Below, in pieces: positions 32,398 through 43,700 of a stretch of 64,000 nt of DNA. The stretch covers positions 96,531 to 160,530 of the forward strand of contig JAHTBO010000009.1 in assembly GCA_019166125.1 (NCBI GenBank). Reading direction: 5' to 3'. The DNA comes from Alcaligenaceae bacterium CGII-47 (GTDB lineage: Bacteria; Pseudomonadota; Gammaproteobacteria; Burkholderiales; Burkholderiaceae_B). The notes under the pieces were generated by a model. It made no database searches and was not told the origin of the DNA. It worked only from the letters and a program-made list of their open reading frames with translations. Every line of letters starts with the position of its first letter. Position 1 is the first letter of the stretch. Position numbers and translations under genes: made by a program.

Positions 32398-34119
32398 ATG
32401 GAACTCAATGGCGCCGATATTGTCGTGCGTTGTCTCATCGAGGAAGGCGTGGAACACGTCTTTGGCTACCCAGGCGGTGCTGTCCTCTATATCTACGACG
32501 CTATCTACAAGCAGGATCAATTCAAACATATTTTGGTACGCCACGAGCAGGCTGCGGTGCATGCTGCGGACGCGTATTCTCGGTCGTCCAATAAGGTCGG
32601 CGTGGCCCTTGTCACCAGTGGCCCAGGCGTCACCAACGCAGTGACCGGTATTGCGACGGCCTATATGGACTCTATCCCCATGGTTGTGATTAGTGGTCAG
32701 GTGCCCAGTCACGCGATTGGCCAGGATGCTTTCCAGGAATGCGACACCGTTGGGATCACGCGGCCCTGCGTCAAACATAACTTTCTCGTGCGTGACGTCA
32801 AGGACCTGGCCGAGACCATGCGACGTGCTTTCTATATTGCACGTACAGGTCGCCCAGGCCCGGTATTGGTGGATATTCCCAAGGACGTGAGCGTTGCCTT
32901 GTGCAAATTCGCCCCCAAGCGCGGCGAGACCAAGATGCGCTCCTACGCGCCGGTGACCAAGGGGCATCAGGGCCAGATCAAAAAAGCAGTACAGATGTTG
33001 CTCGCCGCCGAGCGTCCGATGATCTATGCAGGCGGTGGTGTGGTCTTGGCGAATGCGGCAGATGAGTTGCGCAAGCTCGTAAACATCACCGGTGCGCCAT
33101 GCACCACCACGCTCATGGGCTTGGGTGCTTATCCGGGTACGGATGATAAATTCGTCGGAATGCCGGGTATGCACGGCACCTACGAGGCCAATCTAGCAAT
33201 GCAGAATTGTGATGTGCTGATTGGTATTGGGGCGCGCTTTGACGACCGTGTGATTGGCAATCCACGTCACTTTGCTCAGGTGCCGCGCAAAATCATCCAT
33301 ATTGATATTGATCCGTCCTCGATCTCCAAGCGCGTGCGGGTGGATATACCCATCGTCGGAGACGTCAAAGACGTCTTACAGGACTTTATCGGCCTCTACG
33401 CCCAGGGCGTCGCCGAAGCTGCACCTGATCCCAAGCCCTTGGCAAAATGGTGGGAACAGATCAATACCTGGCGTGCTAAAAAATGCCTGGATTACGAGAA
33501 CTCCAGTACGCTGATCAAGCCGCAGTTTGTGATCCAGAAACTATGGGAAGTCACACGCGGTCAGGCCTTTGTCACCTCGGATGTGGGTCAGCACCAGATG
33601 TGGGCAGCGCAGTACTACCCCTTTGCCGAGCCGCGTCGCTGGATTAATTCAGGGGGGCTGGGCACGATGGGCGTAGGCTTGCCCTACGCAATGGGTGTAC
33701 AGATGGCGAATCCGGATCGGGATATTGCCGTTGTGACGGGCGAGGGATCGATTCAGATGAATATCCAGGAGCTCTCGACATGCAGTCAATACCATTTGAC
33801 ACCCAAGGTTGTGTGCCTCAATAACCGCTACCTGGGTATGGTGCGTCAATGGCAGCAGATCGAATACGGCTCACGTTATTCCGAGTCCTATGTCGATGCG
33901 CTGCCTGATTTTGTCAAACTCGTCGAGAGCTACGGTCATGTAGGCATGCGTATCGATAAGCCTGAGGACGTCGAACCGGCGCTGCGCGAGGCATTTACCA
34001 AGTACAAGGATCGTTTGGTGTTCATGGACTTCATCACGGACCAGACCGAGAACGTATGGCCGATGGTCAAGTCAGGCAAGGGCCTGACCGAGATGCTTCT
34101 TGGTTCCGAGGATCTGTGA
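32398..34119 (+). CDS. ilvB: Acetolactate synthase large subunit
   Basis: A 573-residue ThDP/FAD enzyme that condenses pyruvate to acetolactate, or with 2-oxobutyrate to acetohydroxybutyrate. It starts MELNGADIVVRCLIEEGVEHVFGYPGG, with the catalytic Glu in RHEQAAVHAADAYSR. The ThDP motif is in GEGSIQMNIQELST followed by NNRYLGMVRQWQ. First enzyme gene of ilvBHC. An AGGAATAC ribosome site precedes the ATG. Confidence 0.97.
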   Translation: MELNGADIVVRCLIEEGVEHVFGYPGGAVLYIYDAIYKQDQFKHILVRHEQAAVHAADAYSRSSNKVGVALVTSGPGVTNAVTGIATAYMDSIPMVVISGQVPSHAIGQDAFQECDTVGITRPCVKHNFLVRDVKDLAETMRRAFYIARTGRPGPVLVDIPKDVSVALCKFAPKRGETKMRSYAPVTKGHQGQIKKAVQMLLAAERPMIYAGGGVVLANAADELRKLVNITGAPCTTTLMGLGAYPGTDDKFVGMPGMHGTYEANLAMQNCDVLIGIGARFDDRVIGNPRHFAQVPRKIIHIDIDPSSISKRVRVDIPIVGDVKDVLQDFIGLYAQGVAEAAPDPKPLAKWWEQINTWRAKKCLDYENSSTLIKPQFVIQKLWEVTRGQAFVTSDVGQHQMWAAQYYPFAEPRRWINSGGLGTMGVGLPYAMGVQMANPDRDIAVVTGEGSIQMNIQELSTCSQYHLTPKVVCLNNRYLGMVRQWQQIEYGSRYSESYVDALPDFVKLVESYGHVGMRIDKPEDVEPALREAFTKYKDRLVFMDFITDQTENVWPMVKSGKGLTEMLLGSEDL

Positions 34120-34129
34120 GGGGATGAAC

Positions 34130-34621
34130 ATGAAACACGTAATATCTATCTTGCTGGAAAATGAACCGGGTGCCTTGTCTCGTGTCGTCGGGCTGTTTTC
34201 GGCGCGCGGCTACAATATCGAGACCCTGACGGTCGCGCCGACCGAGGATCCCACGCTCTCGCGTATGACGATCGTATCCGTAGGTTCCGATGAGGTGGTC
34301 GAGCAGATCACTAAGCACCTGAATCGTCTGGTTGATGTGGTCAAGGTGGTCGATCTATCCGAAGGTGCACACGTCGAGCGTGAGCTGATGCTCATCAAGG
34401 TGCGTGCCGTTGGCAAAGAGCGCGATGAAATGAAGCGCATGGCCGAGATATTCCGAGGTCGGATCATCGATGTCACGGACAAGACTTACACCATCGAGCT
34501 TACAGGGGTGCAGGACAAAATTGCGGCTTTTATCGGCGCGCTGGATCGTACATCAATACTCGAAACCGTACGCACAGGCGTATCAGGCATCGGACGCGGC
34601 GAACGCGTGCTCAAGCTCTGA
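34130..34621 (+). CDS. ilvH: Acetolactate synthase small (regulatory) subunit
   Basis: A 163-residue ACT-domain protein that binds valine and stimulates the large subunit. MKHVISILLENEPGALSRVVGLFSARG is the family start. The ATG at 34130 is chosen over 34124 because GAGGGG (34118-34123) would abut the earlier one but is 6 bases from this one. It follows ilvB by 10 bp. Confidence 0.96.
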   Translation: MKHVISILLENEPGALSRVVGLFSARGYNIETLTVAPTEDPTLSRMTIVSVGSDEVVEQITKHLNRLVDVVKVVDLSEGAHVERELMLIKVRAVGKERDEMKRMAEIFRGRIIDVTDKTYTIELTGVQDKIAAFIGALDRTSILETVRTGVSGIGRGERVLKL

Positions 34622-34638
34622 TCTCCTGGCCCCACTAA

Positions 34639-35694
<1,056 letters not shown>

Positions 35695-35725
35695 TCTGCT
35701 TCCTGTACGCTGGATGTTCAAGTTA

Positions 35726-35760
35726 CAAGGCCCTGAGTTCGTCCCAGGGCCTTGTTGCGT
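35726..35760 (+). terminator. Hairpin after ilvC
   Basis: A perfect 10-bp stem (35726-35735 with 35745-35754) and 9-base loop, followed by TTGCGTTG. The T-run is weak, so this may be an RNA-stabilising or partial terminator hairpin at the end of ilvBHC. Confidence 0.55.
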
Positions 35761-35811
35761 TGTGCCGCGTATAGATATCAATACTCATATTCGGTTATTC
35801 TTGCGCCTATC

Positions 35812-36513
35812 ATGAAAACACCTCCTTATCCCCACCCCCTTATTGCGCGCGAAGGCTGGATGATCCTGCTCGGCGGCGTGCTCGCCTCTGTATTGGTATC
35901 GTTTTGGTCAGGCTGGGCCTCGATTCCATTTTGGCTGTTCACTTTATTTGCCTTACAGTTTTTTCGCGATCCCCCCCGAGAAGCCCCCGATGGTGCGTTC
36001 AACGTACTGTGTCCTGCCGATGGGCGTGTGGTCTGTGTCGAAGACGCCTATGATCCGTACGCCAAACGCCAGTCGCTCAAGATCAGCGTATTTATGAATG
36101 TATTCAATGTTCACTCTAACCGCACACCAGTTGATGGTCGCGTTGATTCGGTCACCTATTTCCCTGGTAAGTTCTTTAATGCGGCGCTGGATAAGGCCTC
36201 GCTGGAAAATGAGCGTAGCGCCATGGTGCTATGCACACCGTCCGGGCAATTGGTCACGGCAGTGCAGGTTGCTGGTCTGGTAGCGAAGCGAATTGTGTGT
36301 CATGTCGCACCAGGCGATACCTTGTATGCGGGACAGCGTTACGGATTCATACGTTTTGGTTCACGTGTAGACGTATACTTACCGCAGGGGTCGCGCCCGC
36401 GTGTCGCGATGGGCGATAAGGTTCAGGCGACGAGCACGGTGCTCGCTGAGCTGCCTGAGGTTCCCGAGCAACTTATTGCACCGGCCGATCCAGCGGAATC
36501 ACTGAATGCCTAA
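35812..36513 (+). CDS. psd: Phosphatidylserine decarboxylase proenzyme
   Basis: A 233-residue short-type Psd that makes phosphatidylethanolamine. There is a membrane-anchoring hydrophobic stretch near residues 15-50, then [10 protein letters not shown], the [20 protein letters not shown] segment ([11 protein letters not shown]), and [11 protein letters not shown]. The last contains the Gly-Ser autocleavage site that makes the pyruvoyl group. The start at 35812 ([16 protein letters not shown]) gives the family length. Overlaps pssA by 8 bp. Confidence 0.95.
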   Translation: MKTPPYPHPLIAREGWMILLGGVLASVLVSFWSGWASIPFWLFTLFALQFFRDPPREAPDGAFNVLCPADGRVVCVEDAYDPYAKRQSLKISVFMNVFNVHSNRTPVDGRVDSVTYFPGKFFNAALDKASLENERSAMVLCTPSGQLVTAVQVAGLVAKRIVCHVAPGDTLYAGQRYGFIRFGSRVDVYLPQGSRPRVAMGDKVQATSTVLAELPEVPEQLIAPADPAESLNA

Positions 36514-37291
36514 TCATCCTGTCTCTGACGAGATGCGTCGTCGTCGCAGCATCTACCTGCTACCCAATGCGTTTACAACCGCAAATTTATTTGCGGGCTT
36601 TTATGCCGTTGTGCAGTCCATGAATGGGCGCTTTGAGGCGGCAGCGATTGCGATTTTTCTCGCGATGGTCTTTGACAGCATGGATGGCCGGGTTGCGCGT
36701 CTGACCAATACCCAATCGGCTTTTGGTGAGCAGTACGATTCGCTCTCGGATATGATTTCCTTTGGGATGGCGCCTGCACTGGTGATGTACTTGTGGTCGC
36801 TGCAAAACTTGGGGCGCTGGGGCTGGCTCGCAGCATTTATCTACGTGGTGGGTGCCGCACTGCGCCTGGCGCGTTTCAACGCCAATATTGGTGTTGTGGA
36901 CAAGCAGTACTTTCAGGGTTTGCCCAGCCCAGCGGCGGCGGCCTTGGTTGCGGGTTATGTCTGGCTCTCGGTGGATAACAAGTTCTCTTTTGCCGATGGC
37001 ATGTTGGCCTGGTCAGCGTTTGTCCTGACGGTCTATGCGGGTCTGGCCATGGTATCGAATGCGCCGTTTTACAGCGGCAAGTCTTTTGCTCTGGGACGTA
37101 GCGTGCCCTTTTGGGTCATGCTTGTGGTGGTTGCTGCGTTTGTGTTTGTATCTAGCGATCCACCGATTGTCCTGTTTGGGCTGTTTGTTCTCTACAGCCT
37201 CTCGGGCTGGGTAATCTGGTTGTGGCGAGTGCGCCGCGCACGGCGTCTTGGGCGAGCCCTGCGTGACACGAATCACAACGAGCCATCCTGA
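36506..37291 (+). CDS. pssA: CDP-diacylglycerol--serine O-phosphatidyltransferase
   Basis: A 261-residue integral membrane enzyme that makes phosphatidylserine, the substrate of Psd. The CDP-alcohol phosphatidyltransferase motif [19 protein letters not shown] followed by SLSD is complete. About eight hydrophobic segments. Co-transcribed with psd. Confidence 0.96.
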   Translation: MPNHPVSDEMRRRRSIYLLPNAFTTANLFAGFYAVVQSMNGRFEAAAIAIFLAMVFDSMDGRVARLTNTQSAFGEQYDSLSDMISFGMAPALVMYLWSLQNLGRWGWLAAFIYVVGAALRLARFNANIGVVDKQYFQGLPSPAAAALVAGYVWLSVDNKFSFADGMLAWSAFVLTVYAGLAMVSNAPFYSGKSFALGRSVPFWVMLVVVAAFVFVSSDPPIVLFGLFVLYSLSGWVIWLWRVRRARRLGRALRDTNHNEPS

Positions 37292-37319
37292 ACCCCGTAT
37301 AGGCCCGTTAACAATCCGC

Positions 37320-37325
37320 TATAAT
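37320..37325 (+). promoter_or_regulatory. -10 box of the rpsO promoter
   Basis: A perfect TATAAT lies 90 bp before the rpsO ATG, in the only gap between pssA and rpsO. The -35 is not obvious. The 85-base leader would leave room for S15 autoregulation. Confidence 0.45.
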
Positions 37326-37415
37326 GTATGACTTCGCTCTATTTAGAGGCTGAAGGTTTCATCCACGTCACGGCAGCGCACCTCGATGCTGCCGCATGTC
37401 TTAGAGGTCTATAGA

Positions 37416-37685
37416 ATGTCTGTTGCTAATATCATCAAATCCGATATCGTGGCGCAATACCAGCGCGCTCCTGCCGATACCGGTTCCCCCGAGGTTCAGG
37501 TTGCACTTTTGACTGCGCGTATCAACGAACTGTCCGGCCACTTCAAGACCCACAAGAAGGACCACCACTCGCGTCGTGGCCTGCTGCGCATGGTCAGCCG
37601 TCGTCGTAAGCTCCTGGACTACCTCAAGGGACGCAATCCTGATTCGTACCGTTCGCTGATCGAAAAACTCGGTCTGCGCAAGTAA
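37416..37685 (+). CDS. rpsO: 30S ribosomal protein S15
   Basis: An 89-residue primary rRNA-binding protein of the small subunit. [50 protein letters not shown] is diagnostic (residues 20-69). The start at 37416 gives the standard length; the frame from 37386 adds ten extra residues. Always next to pnp in proteobacteria. Confidence 0.98.
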   Translation: MSVANIIKSDIVAQYQRAPADTGSPEVQVALLTARINELSGHFKTHKKDHHSRRGLLRMVSRRRKLLDYLKGRNPDSYRSLIEKLGLRK

Positions 37686-37713
37686 TGCTCCGGGGCCTGA
37701 GTCCCCGTGCATC

Positions 37714-37761
37714 AACCGTGGACGTCGCAAATCCATTTCGCGACGGTCACGGTTTTTTTTC
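37714..37761 (+). terminator. rpsO-pnp intergenic terminator hairpin
   Basis: A long stem (37714-37728 with 37740-37754, two internal mismatches) followed by a run of eight T. A partial terminator here, often also an RNase III site, is characteristic of rpsO-pnp. Confidence 0.85.
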
Positions 37762-37777
37762 GTAAGGATAATGTGTA

Positions 37778-39931
37778 ATGTTCAATAAAGTGAGTAAGTC
37801 GTTCCAGTACGGCCAGCACACTGTCGTCATTGAAACAGGCGAGATTGCTCGCCAGGCGTCGGGTGCAGTACTGGTGTCCGTTGACGATACAGTAATTTTG
37901 GCGACAGTCGTCGCCGCGCGTACAGCTAAGCCAGGCCAGGATTTTTTCCCGCTGACTGTCGACTACGTCGAGAAAACCTATGCGGCAGGCAAGATCCCGG
38001 GTGGATTTTTCAAACGCGAAGGCCGCCCGTCAGAAAAGGAAATCCTGACCTGCCGCCTCATCGATCGTCCATTGCGTCCCTTGTTTCCCGAGGGTTTCTA
38101 TAACGACGTTCAGGTCATTATCCACACGCTGTCGGTGAACCCCGAGATCGATCCGGATATCCCGGCCCTGATCGGTGCGTCGGCGGCGTTGGCGATCTCT
38201 GGTATTCCGTTCAACGGCCCCGTGGGCGCTGCACGCGTGGGTTATATCGATGGTCAATATGTATTGAATCCCACCTCGACACAGCTCAAAACCGAGTCAC
38301 AACTTGATTTGGTTGTGGCGGGAACCGAAGCCGCTGTGTTGATGGTCGAGTCCGAGGCGCAGCAATTGCCTGAGGACATCATGCTGGGCGCCGTCGTCTA
38401 CGGCCACGAGCAGATGCAAGCCGCGATCAACGCCATCCATGATCTGGTTGCCGATGCAGGCAAACCAGAATGGGATTGGCAAGCTGCTGCACGCAACGAA
38501 GTGCTGGCCACTGCCGTAAAATCCGCTGCGTTCGAAGCCTTGCAGGCTGCCTATCAGGTTCGCGATAAGCAGGCCCGTACCACGCGTCTGCGTGAGGTCT
38601 ACGCCGAGGTGAAGGGCAAGCTCGCCGAGCACGCCGCCGCCCGTGGCGTCGAGAAGCCGGATAATGTCGAGGTCGAAAACATGCTGTTCGATCTTGAATC
38701 GCAGATCGTACGGGGTCAGATCCTCAACGGTGAGCCGCGTATCGACGGTCGTGATACGCGCACGGTGCGTCCCATCAGTATTCGTCTGGGCGTGTTGCCG
38801 CGCGCGCACGGTAGTGCCTTGTTTACCCGTGGCGAGACGCAGGCTTTAGTGGTCACCACACTGGGTACCAAGCAGGACGAGCAAATCATCGATTCAATCA
38901 TGGGCGATAGCCGTGATCGTTTCATGATGCACTACAACATGCCGCCGTTTGCCACAGGTGAGACCGGTCGTTTTGGTTCGCCCAAGCGTCGTGAAATTGG
39001 TCATGGCCGCCTGGCAAAGCGCGCGCTGGCGCCGTTGTTGCCCAGCTTCGAAGATTTCCAGTACACGCTGCGCGTTGTCTCCGAGATCACCGAGTCCAAC
39101 GGTTCGTCCTCGATGGCATCGGTATGTGGCGGCTGCTTGTCGATGATGGACGCCGGTGTGCCGATCAAGGATCATGTGGCCGGCGTGGCGATGGGTCTGA
39201 TCAAGGAAGGGGGCCGGTTTGCCGTGCTGACCGACATTCTGGGTGACGAGGATCATCTCGGTGATATGGACTTTAAAGTCACGGGTACGGTGACCGGTAT
39301 CACTGCCTTGCAAATGGATATCAAGATTCAGGGCATCACCAAGGACATTATGCAGGTCGCACTGGCCCAGGCTCGTGAAGGCCGCTTGCATATTCTAGGC
39401 AAGATGCGTGAGGCGATTGATGGTTCACGTACCGAGCTGTCAGATTTTGCGCCGCGTATGCTGCAGATCAAGATAAATCCGGAAAAGATCCGTGATGTGA
39501 TCGGTAAGGGTGGGGCGACGATTCGTGCGCTGACCGAAGAGACCGGCACTCAGATCGATATCGGCGACGATGGCACGATCACGATCTCTAGTGCTGATAT
39601 CGACAAGGCGCGCGAGGCCGAGCGCCGGATTAAGGAATTGACTGCTGATGTCGAGGTAGGCCAAGAATACGATGGTCCTGTTCTGCGCCTGCTCGATTTC
39701 GGTGCGATCGTCCAGGTGTTGCCTGGTCGTGATGGCTTATTGCATATTTCCGAGATTGCCAACTATCGCATTGCCGACATCAATGACGTGCTCAAGGTCG
39801 GTCAAGTCGTGCGCGTTAAGGTTATCGAGGCTGATGACAAGGGTCGTCTACGTCTGTCGATCAAAGCCATCGGTGGCATCGAGGCTCAGGGTGGCCCGCA
39901 AGGCCCGGCTGCCTCACCTGCTGCCCAGTGA
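37778..39931 (+). CDS. pnp: Polyribonucleotide nucleotidyltransferase
   Basis: A 717-residue phosphorolytic 3'-5' exoribonuclease of the degradosome. Two RNase PH domains (about residues 10-225 and 310-540) are followed by KH ([21 protein letters not shown], near 568) and S1 ([32 protein letters not shown], near 630). Length is normal; the tail is short and Gly/Ala/Pro-rich. Confidence 0.98.
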   Translation: MFNKVSKSFQYGQHTVVIETGEIARQASGAVLVSVDDTVILATVVAARTAKPGQDFFPLTVDYVEKTYAAGKIPGGFFKREGRPSEKEILTCRLIDRPLRPLFPEGFYNDVQVIIHTLSVNPEIDPDIPALIGASAALAISGIPFNGPVGAARVGYIDGQYVLNPTSTQLKTESQLDLVVAGTEAAVLMVESEAQQLPEDIMLGAVVYGHEQMQAAINAIHDLVADAGKPEWDWQAAARNEVLATAVKSAAFEALQAAYQVRDKQARTTRLREVYAEVKGKLAEHAAARGVEKPDNVEVENMLFDLESQIVRGQILNGEPRIDGRDTRTVRPISIRLGVLPRAHGSALFTRGETQALVVTTLGTKQDEQIIDSIMGDSRDRFMMHYNMPPFATGETGRFGSPKRREIGHGRLAKRALAPLLPSFEDFQYTLRVVSEITESNGSSSMASVCGGCLSMMDAGVPIKDHVAGVAMGLIKEGGRFAVLTDILGDEDHLGDMDFKVTGTVTGITALQMDIKIQGITKDIMQVALAQAREGRLHILGKMREAIDGSRTELSDFAPRMLQIKINPEKIRDVIGKGGATIRALTEETGTQIDIGDDGTITISSADIDKAREAERRIKELTADVEVGQEYDGPVLRLLDFGAIVQVLPGRDGLLHISEIANYRIADINDVLKVGQVVRVKVIEADDKGRLRLSIKAIGGIEAQGGPQGPAASPAAQ

Positions 39932-39983
39932 TTGGCCTGCTCGCTCGCCTGACTTGATTTTGAGGGCGGGCCAGCCAGATACG

Positions 39984-40012
39984 AAAAGACCGCCTCGGCG
40001 GTCTTTTTTTTC
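39984..40012 (+). terminator. Rho-independent terminator after pnp
   Basis: A perfect 11-bp stem AAAAGACCGCC/GGCGGTCTTTT with 2-base loop and continuing T-run. The A-rich left arm makes it potentially bidirectional, serving the convergent quinone oxidoreductase gene too. Confidence 0.92.
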
Positions 40013-40075
40013 GATGAGTTGTGCTGTTTGGCCAAAGCTGGCGTGTGGCGGGTAGCTGCCCCGCCCGTAGAAAGT

Positions 40076-41053
40076 CTAGACGGTCAGCACGATCTTGCCG
40101 ATTTGTTCGCCTGCATCCATCATGGCGTGCGCCTGAGATGCCTCTTGCAGGGGAAACGTGGCATGAATCACCGGGCGGATGACCCCAGCCTCGAGTAGGG
40201 GCCAGACCTTCTCATGCAGAGACCGAGCGATGCCCGCTTTGAATGCGACCGGTCGGGCTCGTAGTGTTGAGCCTGTCAGGGTCAGACGTCGGCGCAGGAT
40301 CTGTCCGCAGTCTACCTGGCCCTTGGTGCCGCCCAGTAAGGCAATAATCACAATGCGGCCATCATCGGCCAGACAGTCGATGTTTCGTGGGGTGTAATCG
40401 CCCGCAACCATATCCAGGATGACATCGACGCCCCGACCCTCGGTGAATGCTTGGACTTCGGCTACGAAATCCTGCGTACGATAGTTGATTCCACGCGCCG
40501 CGCCCAAGGCTTCGATGGCACTGACTCGCTCGTCGCTTCCGGCTGTTGCCATGACGCGATGGCCCAGTGCGCTTGCCAGCAGAATAGCAGTCGTGCCGAT
40601 GCCGCTCGCCCCGCCGTGTACCAGCAGGGTCTCGTCAGTAGCCAGGGCGCCACGATCGAATACATTGCTCCAGACTGTGAAATAAGTCTCGGGTAGAGCG
40701 GCTGCCTCGATCATCGATAAGCCTTTGGGTACCGGCAAACATTGTGCAATGGGCGCTACGCAATATTCAGCATAGCCTCCTCCGGCAAGCAAAGCGCAGA
40801 CCGCATCGCCGACCTGCAGCGGGCCTGCTGCGGTATCACCACTAACAATTTCACCCGCGACCTCTAGGCCAGGGAGATCCGAGGCACCCGCAGGAGCTGG
40901 GTAGGAGCCCTTGCGTTGAAACACGTCCGGGCGATTTACCCCGGCTGCCGCAACGCGGATTAGTACCTCACCCGGCCCGGGTACGGGCATCGGGCGCTCT
41001 ACCCAGTGCAAGACTTCTGGGCCGCCGGGTTGGGAAATTTCTATTGCATGCAT
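40076..41053 (-). CDS. Zinc-free NAD(P)H:quinone oxidoreductase (MDR family, PIG3-like)
   Basis: A 325-residue medium-chain reductase. MHAIEISQPGGPEVLHWVERPMPVPGPGEVLIRVAAAGVNRPDVFQRKG is the family start. The NADPH motif is LLVHGGASGIGTTAILLASALGHRVMATAGSDE, and the catalytic zinc ligands are absent. It reduces quinones in the TP53I3/QorA group. In Bordetella relatives this gene lies between pnp and tpiA; here the accessory block follows. Start at 41053 rather than 41122 for family fit. Confidence 0.93.
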   Translation of the reverse strand: MHAIEISQPGGPEVLHWVERPMPVPGPGEVLIRVAAAGVNRPDVFQRKGSYPAPAGASDLPGLEVAGEIVSGDTAAGPLQVGDAVCALLAGGGYAEYCVAPIAQCLPVPKGLSMIEAAALPETYFTVWSNVFDRGALATDETLLVHGGASGIGTTAILLASALGHRVMATAGSDERVSAIEALGAARGINYRTQDFVAEVQAFTEGRGVDVILDMVAGDYTPRNIDCLADDGRIVIIALLGGTKGQVDCGQILRRRLTLTGSTLRARPVAFKAGIARSLHEKVWPLLEAGVIRPVIHATFPLQEASQAHAMMDAGEQIGKIVLTV

Positions 41054-41215
41054 GGGATGACTCCTGATGGTTAAGTTTGCGTGAATTGGAATATCTGTCA
41101 GTGCTACACGGCCTGTCGCCAAGTGCAGTGCAAATGATTAATGTGTTTGTATAAATGGTATCGTTACGGATGCTTTTCCGTCACCTCAATCGTGCTTTTA
41201 GGTTATTGTCTCGTC

Positions 41216-41929
41216 ATGAAGTCACCGCCCCAAATTAACCCCACTTTTGAGCCTGATGGCGATCGTTGTCTAAGGCTTCATTATGGATTGAAAATCGACG
41301 CGCAGACGTCTCGCCGTTGCTTGGCGGCGGCTGCTGCGATTGAACAGGCAGGGCTTGTGGGCATTCTGGATGTTACCTCTTCGTTTACGACGGTAGCGAT
41401 CCATTATGACCCGGTTCAGTTTGCTCCGACACCGTATGAAACGATATCTGCGGTAGTTAAAAAGATTATTAAGGCGGCGCCAGATGCGCATTTGCTTGCC
41501 TCCAGAACTGTCGAGGTGCCGGTTTGCTACGAGGGTGAATATGCTATGGATTTATCGTATGTTGCCGATACGTGCAAAATTAGTTGTGCGCAGGTGATCG
41601 AGCGGCACATTGGTAATCATGTTAGCGTGTTTGCGTTGGGGTTTGCGCCAGGCTTGCCTTATATTGGCATACATGACGAAATATTCGATTTGCCCCGGCG
41701 CCCTAGCCCTCGTGCTGCGGTGCCGGCCGGATCAGTGGCGATCGCCAATCGGCAAACAGTAATATATCCGAACGTCACGCCGGGGGGATGGCATGTCATC
41801 GGCACGATGCCGATCGCATTATTTGATCCCGATCATCCACCTTATGCTTTTCTGCTGCCTGGTGACACGGTAAAGTTCACGCCAATTGGCCGCAAGGAAT
41901 TCAGGTCCATACACAGTCTGCGATCGTGA
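41216..41929 (+). CDS. pxpB: 5-oxoprolinase subunit PxpB
   Basis: A 237-residue KipI/PxpB protein, one of three subunits of the ATP-dependent bacterial 5-oxoprolinase that opens pyroglutamate to glutamate. GFAPGLPYIGIHDEIFDLPRRPSPRAAVPAGSVAIANRQTVIYPNVTPGGWHVIGTMP is diagnostic (about residues 142-200), and IPVCYEG-like VPVCYEGEYAMDL is near 100. The ATG at 41216 gives the family length; the frame from 41141 adds 25 residues. The stop overlaps the pxpC GTG (GTGA). Confidence 0.94.
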   Translation: MKSPPQINPTFEPDGDRCLRLHYGLKIDAQTSRRCLAAAAAIEQAGLVGILDVTSSFTTVAIHYDPVQFAPTPYETISAVVKKIIKAAPDAHLLASRTVEVPVCYEGEYAMDLSYVADTCKISCAQVIERHIGNHVSVFALGFAPGLPYIGIHDEIFDLPRRPSPRAAVPAGSVAIANRQTVIYPNVTPGGWHVIGTMPIALFDPDHPPYAFLLPGDTVKFTPIGRKEFRSIHSLRS

Positions 41930-42930
41930 GTATCAAAGTAATCAAGGCAGGCGCTTTATCCTTATTCCAGGATAAGGGGCGCTACGGGTTCCAGAAGCTG
42001 GGCGTGCCTGTGTGCGGCCCGATGGATGCCAATGCCCATCGCTTGGCCAATCTGCTGGTAGGTAATCCAGATAGCATGGCGACGCTGGAAATAACGCTAT
42101 TGGGGCCGACATTGCACTTTACCCGTGCGGCCTGTATTGCGATAAGCGGTGCACACCTGGGTGCCCAATTGAATAACGAGCCATTGGCAATCAATCGACC
42201 GTACATCGTTCAGGCCGATGATGTTATCCATTTTAGTAAGCCAGTTTCAGGGTGTCGATCGTATTTGGCCGTGCATGGTGGCTTTGCGCTAACGCCGGTA
42301 TTGAATAGCTGTAGCACCTATCTAAAAGGCAAACTGGGCGGCCATCATGGCGGGGCCTTGCGAGCAGGTGACCAGATTGAACTGAATACATCTCTGGACG
42401 GTTGTCGGGATGTATTGGCGGCCATGCAGGATTCGCTATGGGATATCCGTATTTATTTATCTGCATCGTTGGGCCTTAATAAGAAAAATGTACTGAGGGT
42501 CATCAAAGGGCCTCAATGGCCGATGTTTACGGTCGAATCAGTCACCGACTTTTTGACTGAACCTTTCTTGATCTCGCTGCAGTCCGATCGTATGGGTTAC
42601 CGTATAAACGGTCCTGCTCTTAAGGTTACGCGCGCGCAGCAGATGTTGTCCGAGGCCGTCGCCTTTGGTGCCATTCAGGTTCCTCATGGTGGCGATCCAA
42701 TCGTCATCATGGCGGATCGGCAGACCATGGGTGGTTACCCCAAGATCGCCTATATCATTTCCGCGGACCTGCCCTCGTTGGCGCAGAGTCGGCCCCATGA
42801 AAAGATCCGTTTCAAATTAATCTCCCTCGAACAAGCACAGCAGCTCGATTTGAAACGTGAGCAGGCGTTCGAGGCGCTTGCAATAAGCTTGCAGCCCGTC
42901 AAACATATTCTAAGCAGGAAGCAACCATGA
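41926..42930 (+). CDS. pxpC: 5-oxoprolinase subunit PxpC
   Basis: A 334-residue KipA/biotin-dependent-carboxyltransferase-like protein. It starts with GTG, coupled to pxpB by a 4-base overlap. IKAGALSLFQDKGRYGFQKLGVPVCGPMDANAHRLANLLVGN, SGCRSYLAVHGGF and SDRMGYRINGPAL are typical. It works with PxpA and PxpB on 5-oxoproline or a close analogue. Confidence 0.94.
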   Translation: MSIKVIKAGALSLFQDKGRYGFQKLGVPVCGPMDANAHRLANLLVGNPDSMATLEITLLGPTLHFTRAACIAISGAHLGAQLNNEPLAINRPYIVQADDVIHFSKPVSGCRSYLAVHGGFALTPVLNSCSTYLKGKLGGHHGGALRAGDQIELNTSLDGCRDVLAAMQDSLWDIRIYLSASLGLNKKNVLRVIKGPQWPMFTVESVTDFLTEPFLISLQSDRMGYRINGPALKVTRAQQMLSEAVAFGAIQVPHGGDPIVIMADRQTMGGYPKIAYIISADLPSLAQSRPHEKIRFKLISLEQAQQLDLKREQAFEALAISLQPVKHILSRKQP

Positions 42931-43694
42931 CTTTATCGATTGATTTGAATTGTGATATGGGTGAGGGTTTTGGTCACTGGAAGATGGGGTGCGACAACGA
43001 GATCTTGCCAAGTGTGAGTTCCGCCAATATTGCTTGCGGTTTCCATGCCGGTGACCCAAGCACAATGCGCAAAACCGTCAAGGCGGCGATAGCCAGCGGG
43101 GTGGCGCTGGGCGCACACCCCGGTTTGCCCGATTTGGTGGGTTTCGGACGGCGTAATATGGATATCAGCCCGGACAGCGCCTATGACATCATGGTGGTGC
43201 AAATCGGTGCCCTGGCCGCTGTGGCGGCTAGCCAGGGTGCGCGCCTGAGGCATGTCAAGGCGCATGGTGCGCTATATAATATGGCGGTCAACAACAAGCC
43301 TTTGGCCCAAGCATTGGCCCAAGCTGTCTACGATGTTGACCGCTCACTGATTTTTTTCGCTCTGGCCTCCAGTCAGATGGCGGACGTCGCCAGAGAGCTT
43401 GGCCTGCACGTGGCCGAAGAGGTTTTTGCTGATCGTACGTATCAACGTGATGGGATGTTGACGCCCCGTTCGCGACCCGACGCCATGATCACAGACCCCC
43501 AAGTCTCGATTCAGCAGGTGTTGCGCATGATCAAGGAAGGGCGGGTGCGCGCGACAGACGGCGTCGATGTGCCCGTGAACGCCGATACATTATGTATTCA
43601 CGGCGATCAGCAAGGTGCTGTGATGTTTGCACAAGCCATCCGGCAGGCGTTGAAAGCCGAACACATTGCCGTGCAGGCGCTCGGCGATTGCTGA
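42927..43694 (+). CDS. pxpA: 5-oxoprolinase subunit PxpA
   Basis: A 255-residue LamB/YcsF family protein, starting LSIDLNCDMGEGFGHWKMGCDNEILPSVSSANIACGFHAGD. HVKAHGALYNMAVNN, EVFADRTYQRDGMLTPRSRPDAMI and LCIHGDQQGAV are classic. It couples to pxpC by an ATGA overlap. The order pxpB-C-A is intact with no extra genes. It ends 6 bp before the convergent livF. Confidence 0.95.
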   Translation: MTLSIDLNCDMGEGFGHWKMGCDNEILPSVSSANIACGFHAGDPSTMRKTVKAAIASGVALGAHPGLPDLVGFGRRNMDISPDSAYDIMVVQIGALAAVAASQGARLRHVKAHGALYNMAVNNKPLAQALAQAVYDVDRSLIFFALASSQMADVARELGLHVAEEVFADRTYQRDGMLTPRSRPDAMITDPQVSIQQVLRMIKEGRVRATDGVDVPVNADTLCIHGDQQGAVMFAQAIRQALKAEHIAVQALGDC

Positions 43695-43700
43695 TCTAAG